A stretch of 64,000 bases of DNA from Tetraselmis striata (Eukaryota; Chlorophyta; Chlorodendrophyceae; Chlorodendrales; Chlorodendraceae), in NCBI GenBank assembly GCA_006384855.1, contig VCJN01002164.1, positions 1 to 64,000 of the forward strand. The letters run 5' to 3'. Of this stretch, positions 59,301-64,000 are shown one piece after another. The translations under genes were made by a program, and so were the position numbers. The notes beneath the pieces were generated by a model. It did no database searches. It saw nothing but the letters and a program-made list of their open reading frames with translations, and was not told the DNA's origin. How positions within the stretch are numbered: the first letter of the stretch is position 1; each line of letters begins with the position of its first letter.

Positions 59301-62300
59301 GCCCTTGACGAGGGCAATTGCCATGCCACGCAGATGTGCGCCTCCGCCGATGACGAGGACTGCTGGGCCGCCTGCCGAGAGGCGGACGTGCTCACGCACG
59401 AGCGCCTGGAGGCCACGCTGGAGCTGCTTCGCGGCGCGACGGCCTGGCTGTCGCGCCTGCTGCGCGTGGTGGCGGGCCCTCCCAGCCTCGTGCTGCCCCT
59501 GCCGCCCAGCGTGGACCCGGAATGGGTCGGCTGCGGAGACTTGGAGCTGCCCAGAGGTACTCAGCTCGCCCCTCTCACCGTCCAAGCTGTCCTATCCGCC
59601 CGCTCCGCCACCGGCCACCGTACCGCCAGGCGGATGACATCTTGCGGACATCATTGTCCGGTTTATTTGCTGGGAATTTGGCCTTATAGCGCATCTTATA
59701 TATTTGCCTCTCTTGTGAAGACACATGTACCAATGGGGACCCGGAAACCATGGGCTATGTTGTTTCGACTATGTTCAGCCTTTGGCAGGCGGGGCGGGTC
59801 CTCCGCTGCTGCATGTATGTCCCTGCCGCGCCAGCACCCGCACGCGCGCACCGTCGAGATGGTGTATCAACACGACACTTGCTATACAGCTCAGATTCAG
59901 GGGCTCGCTGCACTGCCTCATTCATAGACCCCGGCGAGCCTATATATTGCGGAAAGCACTACCATGATAACTGACGCATATACCAATTCCAATTCCAATC
60001 CCAATGCCATATCCATATGCAGTACATATGATAATGATAATAATGAATACAACGCATATGATATATCTTTATATATATTTAGTGTTGTTACAGTGTATAA
60101 CATACCATATATTCATTATATCATATATAATACAACGTATAGTATTTTATTTCATAGTATATGTAATTATATTTGTTCTGATACATTACAGTATATAATA
60201 TGCTATCATTGTATCATGTATGAATGTTATTATCATATCTATATATTGTATTACATACATAAGACAATACATATTATATGATACCAGACATATTATACCA
60301 ATACAAATACTCGTCTGCCAGGAGGCGGGTTACGGGCATAAGTGTGCACTGGAGTCCCCGCAGTGGCGGCTGTCGCGCATGGCAGACTGAACCCCTGACG
60401 GAACCCACCGTCCCATGCAGAGCCATTCCAGGTGGGGCTGCCAGGCGCGGAGCTGGCCATCTTCCCCACCGCCCGGCCGTCCGCGAGCCCGCTGAGCGTC
60501 AGCTCCTGCCTGCGCGGCGAGGGCGGCGCGGGGCGGCCCCTCGCGCTGCGCCTCAACGTGGTGCCGCAGTACGCGGCCGCCGCGACAGCGGTCGGCAGCG
60601 CCGGCGCGGCTCGCGACGCGGTGCTGCAGCAGCTCTTTTTGGCGCTCGGCTGGTCAACGGAGTACGCGCCGCGGCTGGTGGAGCGCTGGGGTCCCAACGC
60701 GCACGCGGAGCGCAACGTCTGCGACGCCGACGACCCGGCCGCGGACTGCGATGGCGGCTGGGCAATCCGCTCGCGCCTGACGCGCTCCACGCCGGCGTTG
60801 GTGGCCGCCGCCGCCGCGCACTTTGGCGTCGGCCCCGCCTCGTTGCCGGAGGGCGTGGAGCTGGAGCAAAGTGGCCCGCTCGCCGGCGCCGGCCTGAAGC
60901 TGCGCCTCTTCAACGGCGAGCTCATGGCGACGGCGGCATACGCGTCGCGCGCCGTGCACGATGCGGCGGCCGGCTGGACCTTCCCGGCGGGGCTCCGCCC
61001 CGCGGCCAAGAGCGCCATCTCCCTCGGGCTGCTGGAGGACCTCGGCTGGTACTACCCCGTGTACGCCAACGCGGAGGCGCTGCCGTGGGGCGCGGGCCGG
61101 GGGCTCGACTTTGTGCTGAGCCCCTGCAACAGCTGGCCCGACGACGGCGGCACGTACGTCTGCCCGCGCGCGGGCGGCCCCGGCTCCAACTTCGACGCCG
61201 ACAGCGCCGGCGCGCGCACCTGCAACGCCGGCCGCACCCACGTCGGCCTCTGCTCGTTCGTGAACCACCCGCAGCGGCTGCCCGACGCCTACGACTACTT
61301 CAACGACCCCGTCAACGCCGTCAACTGGGGCGGCGCGTCGCGGCTCGCTGACTATTGCCCGCTCGTGCTGCCCGAGCCAAGCGGCATGCTGCCGCTCCCC
61401 AACGGCGCCGCGGCGGTCCGCGACTGCACCGCGCTCCGCACCACCGCCGTGCTGGGCACGGACGACTACCAGAACCCGGGCCCCGGGGGCGCCTGCTTTG
61501 CCGGGCGCCGCGCCAACCAGCAGACCATCGTCGGCTGCTACAAGCACTGGTGCGATTCGGCAGGAGTGCTGTCTCTGGCGGTGGGCCACCAGGTGCGGGG
61601 CCGCAGCCACTCTGTACACGAATCCCCCGCACACGGTGTACTGCGGGTTTTCAAGGTTTTACCGATGTCTGTTTAACGGTACTGATTGTTTTACCTATGT
61701 CTGTTTTACGTTTTACGGATTTTTTCGCTACCATACCCGTGCTGACTCGTCTCCAAGAAAGCTTGTATCATGATAAGACATTACCTGTCTGCCGCCGACT
61801 CACAAGCAAACGAGTATCTTATTACCATGTTCCGACAAACTTTTGACAGTGCCGATAGGCAGCCCCGAAAAGTTCCCATACCGGTGTCTTATTCTTATAG
61901 TGTGTCTGTACCCGTGGTTGATACTTGCATGGCTGTGTGTGTATGCACCCAGAGCAACATATAATACAACGTAATGGCCGCTACTCGTATGCATGTAGTA
62001 TGTTCATGTTCCCTGATTCGATATTGATTTTATTCGTAATGCATCCCTCAAAAGCTTTACCGCTATATTTGACCCCTGGCGCTGTTCTGATGCCTGCATT
62101 GGCGGCACCCGTTGCTGGATAGATAACTTTGCTACATGACTAATAGATTTTATTAACATCATTATACATCATTAACATAATGTACTTCAATGCTATTATT
62201 ATTATTCTTACGAATAAGAGTACTGCCATTGTGGTTGTTGGCGATGTGATGATTTATTGGGTTATATCAGTACAGTGCGTTGCTTCCGTGTGGTGTAATG

Positions 62301-64000
62301 ACAGAGTTTCCATTGCGGCATGAAAGTGTAATAGAATGTACTTGCTTCTGAGCCCCCGTGAACTGTTTGCAGTGCTTGCGTGATGGCCTGTTGATGCGGG
62401 AGTATGCGACACGCTGACCTTGGAGTGTGGCGGCTCTCTCGCAGGTGCTGGCCTGCCCGCCCGAAGGCGGCGAGCTCTACTTTGAGCTGTTTGGCATGAC
62501 GCTGCGCTGCCCGCCCGCGTCGGAGATGTGCCCGCAGTACCCCACCGCTGTGCCGCCCAGCGTTCGCGCGATGGCCACCACATGCCCGCTCACCAGCGGC
62601 GACTGCCGCCTGCCGGGGGAGCTCACGTCGGGCCGGCTCAACGTGGGGCTGGAGCTTACCAACTTCGAGCTGGGCGTGGACGGCACCCTGACTGCGTTGC
62701 TCGGCGGGCGGCAGCTGATGGAATGGACAGAGGACCCGGCGCCGGGGCAGCTGCGTAAGACGGTGGTGCTCAGTGGGATCCCGCAGGCGACGAAGCAGCG
62801 GCTGGTGTTCCAGCTGCGGGACCGCCGTGGACTGCTGGTCTACGCCGACGAGCACACGATCACCGTCACGCTGGGCCCCAACAGCGTGTACGCCTCGGAC
62901 GTGCTGCTGGCCAGCAGCGAGTACGTGCCGCCGCCGGGTGCCCCCGACGCGGAGGTGGCGCTGCATGCGTCGGCCGTGCTCGGCCCGCACGACCAGGCAC
63001 GCGCGCAGCATAGCCTGCTAGGCCGGGCGTGGTCGCCGGCGCGTGGCGGCGCGGGCGAGGAGTTTCTCACGCTCCGGTTCCCCGAAACCATGTACCCCAC
63101 CGCGGTGGTGCTGTACGAGAGCCTGTCGCCGGGGTCATTGGTCCGCGTGGAGGCGCAGTCGCCCAACCGCACGCTAGTGGTGCTGTATGCCGCCGAGAGG
63201 GACCCGCTCGCGACTCGGCCCGCCGACTTCCCGGCCCCAGGCAACCCGCTGCCTCCGACAGGCACCACGCAGGTTGACCTGCGCGGCCCGGCGCCCTTCC
63301 CGACCGACACCCTGCGCCTCACTTTCGCCACACCCTCCTGGCCCGAGCTGGACGCCGTTAAGATGGTCGGCTACTCGCAGCTGCTACCCACCGCATCCTA
63401 CGTCGACGGCATCGACTCGCTCGTGGCCGCCGTGCCGGCGCGCGGGTCCGCGCGTGTGAGTCTCCCGCTCCGCATCGGCGGCGACTCCATGCTGCTGTGG
63501 GCGCTGCAGACCGAGGACGGCGCGCCGCTACCCGCCTGGCTGCGGCCTGACGCAACCACCGGCGCGTTCGACCCGGCGAGCTCCTCCTCCGGCGTGCTGA
63601 AACTGCAGTTCACCGTACTCGCGCCCGTAGGCGCGCCCGCCGCCGAGTCGGTGCGGCTGTCGTTCCGCAACGCCATGCTTGGCGAATTGGGTGAGCTCGC
63701 CAACTTCAAGGTGCTGCGCGTGGTCGACTACGCTATTCACCCTGAGCCGCCTCCGCCGGCATGCTACCACGGTTCCGTCGTCCGGGATGACCCTCGCCGG
63801 TCGACACCCGACCGCTGCGAGTGCGCACCCGGTGCGTACGGGCAGGCCTGCGAGTTTCTGACGTGCCCCGCCAACTGCAGCAGTCCCGTCGGCGCCGACG
63901 CCGCGCTGTCGGCGATCGCCGCGGCGGCGCAGGGGCTCTGCGACGCGCGCCGCGGGCAGTGCACTTGCATGCCTGGCTACTCGGGCCTCGACTGCAGCGG
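56342..64000 (+). CDS. Secreted leishmanolysin (M8)-like protein without zinc ligands, with discoidin-like and EGF-like regions (partial)
   Basis: Exons in phase: 56342-56538, 56658-56715, 56930-57141, 57968-58112, 58220-58426, 59250-59556, 60421-61592, and 62445 to the window end, still open (about 1284 codons). A signal peptide is followed by an FBXL4-like discoidin module (ITVRIGTPVIVTGMEIFEVN, WRTLWSGP, RIWRPPILAG, FNQIDAVKVFGD; residues about 115-260). Then comes an M8-like domain: RPLALRLNVVPQ near 416, ELMAT near 542, AISLGLLEDLGWYYPVY near 575, and CNAGRTHVGLCSF through NWGGASRLADYCP. Where M8 enzymes have HExxHALGF this protein has QQLFLALGW (445-453), and the His of the third-ligand region before ELM is Gly. 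The last exon has a second sheet-rich module (YPTAVVLYESLSPGSLVRVE) and EGF-like CECAPGAYGQACEF and CTCMPGYSGLDCSG. It is probably a non-catalytic cell-wall or matrix protein. Confidence 0.85.
57161..57811 (+). repeat. (CTATTG)n hexanucleotide satellite, about 650 bp, in an intron
   Basis: About 100 CTATTG units with scattered CTATTC, CCATTG, CTGTTG and CTACTG variants end in a CTATTA-type tail. The block lies between exons 3 and 4 of the leishmanolysin-like gene and is followed by a G run (57825-57847). The long open frames of alternating residues on both strands are artefacts of a 6-base period. Confidence 0.98.
59007..59185 (+). repeat. Dispersed repeat, copy 2, in an intron of the leishmanolysin-like gene
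   Basis: This is the partner of 51194-51420, collinear and in the same orientation, but without the internal TCTCCGGAGTC expansion and with a G run instead. It lies sense in the intron between exons 5 and 6. Confidence 0.75.

Noticed and set aside
1-64000. CRISPR array, bacterial operon or phage origin
   Set aside because: There are no spacer-repeat arrays and no operon spacing; genes are spliced and histones are present, so the DNA is eukaryotic.

Overview
The window looks like nuclear DNA of a green alga (Chlorophyta). Genes are GC-rich and split by many short GT-AG introns. The ABC1 kinase and the type I signal peptidase both look plastid-targeted. The H2A and H2B genes are intronless, divergent and end in histone-type 3' stem-loops. 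TGTAA, the usual chlorophyte poly(A) signal, follows several stop codons, and TTTAGGG telomere-type units occur inside the window. Genus and species cannot be named from this sequence alone. No prokaryotic gene organisation is present. Most multi-exon models were built by hand from splice signals; every internal exon phase closes except where stated.

Layout: (1) 1342-7593, minus strand, a 13-exon ABC1/UbiB-type atypical kinase of 793 codons. (2) 9.4-31 kb, a graveyard of mobile DNA: a 5'-truncated dead non-LTR retrotransposon, a gag-like plus tyrosine-recombinase relic, two arrays of a 43-bp tandem repeat, a dispersed 115-bp repeat, and a 4.5-kb PIF/Harbinger transposon with recognisable ends and TAA target duplication. 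(3) 31.7-35 kb, a thylakoid/plastid-type signal peptidase I (plus) and a TadA-type tRNA adenosine deaminase (minus), in convergent order. (4) 36.4-45.9 kb, a 16-exon, 1339-residue receptor guanylate cyclase, preceded by a MITE-like element. (5) 47.5-49 kb, the H2A/H2B pair. (6) 50.2-55 kb, minus strand, a 10-exon 654-residue protein with an N-terminal START-like domain, coiled coils and a C-terminal membrane anchor. (7) 56.3 kb to the window end, an open-ended secreted leishmanolysin (M8)-like protein whose zinc ligands are lost, flanked by discoidin/FBXL4-like domains and an EGF-like region.

These genes do not form a pathway. Two are plastid housekeeping functions (ABC1 kinase, thylakoid processing peptidase), one is plastid tRNA editing, two are chromatin genes, and two are large cell-surface or secreted proteins. 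The most unusual signals are the C homopolymers that sit just inside many 5' splice sites, the catalytically dead M8 protein, the receptor cyclase with a bacterial-type binding-protein ectodomain and degenerate kinase domain, and the structurally complete Harbinger element with a subterminal palindrome.
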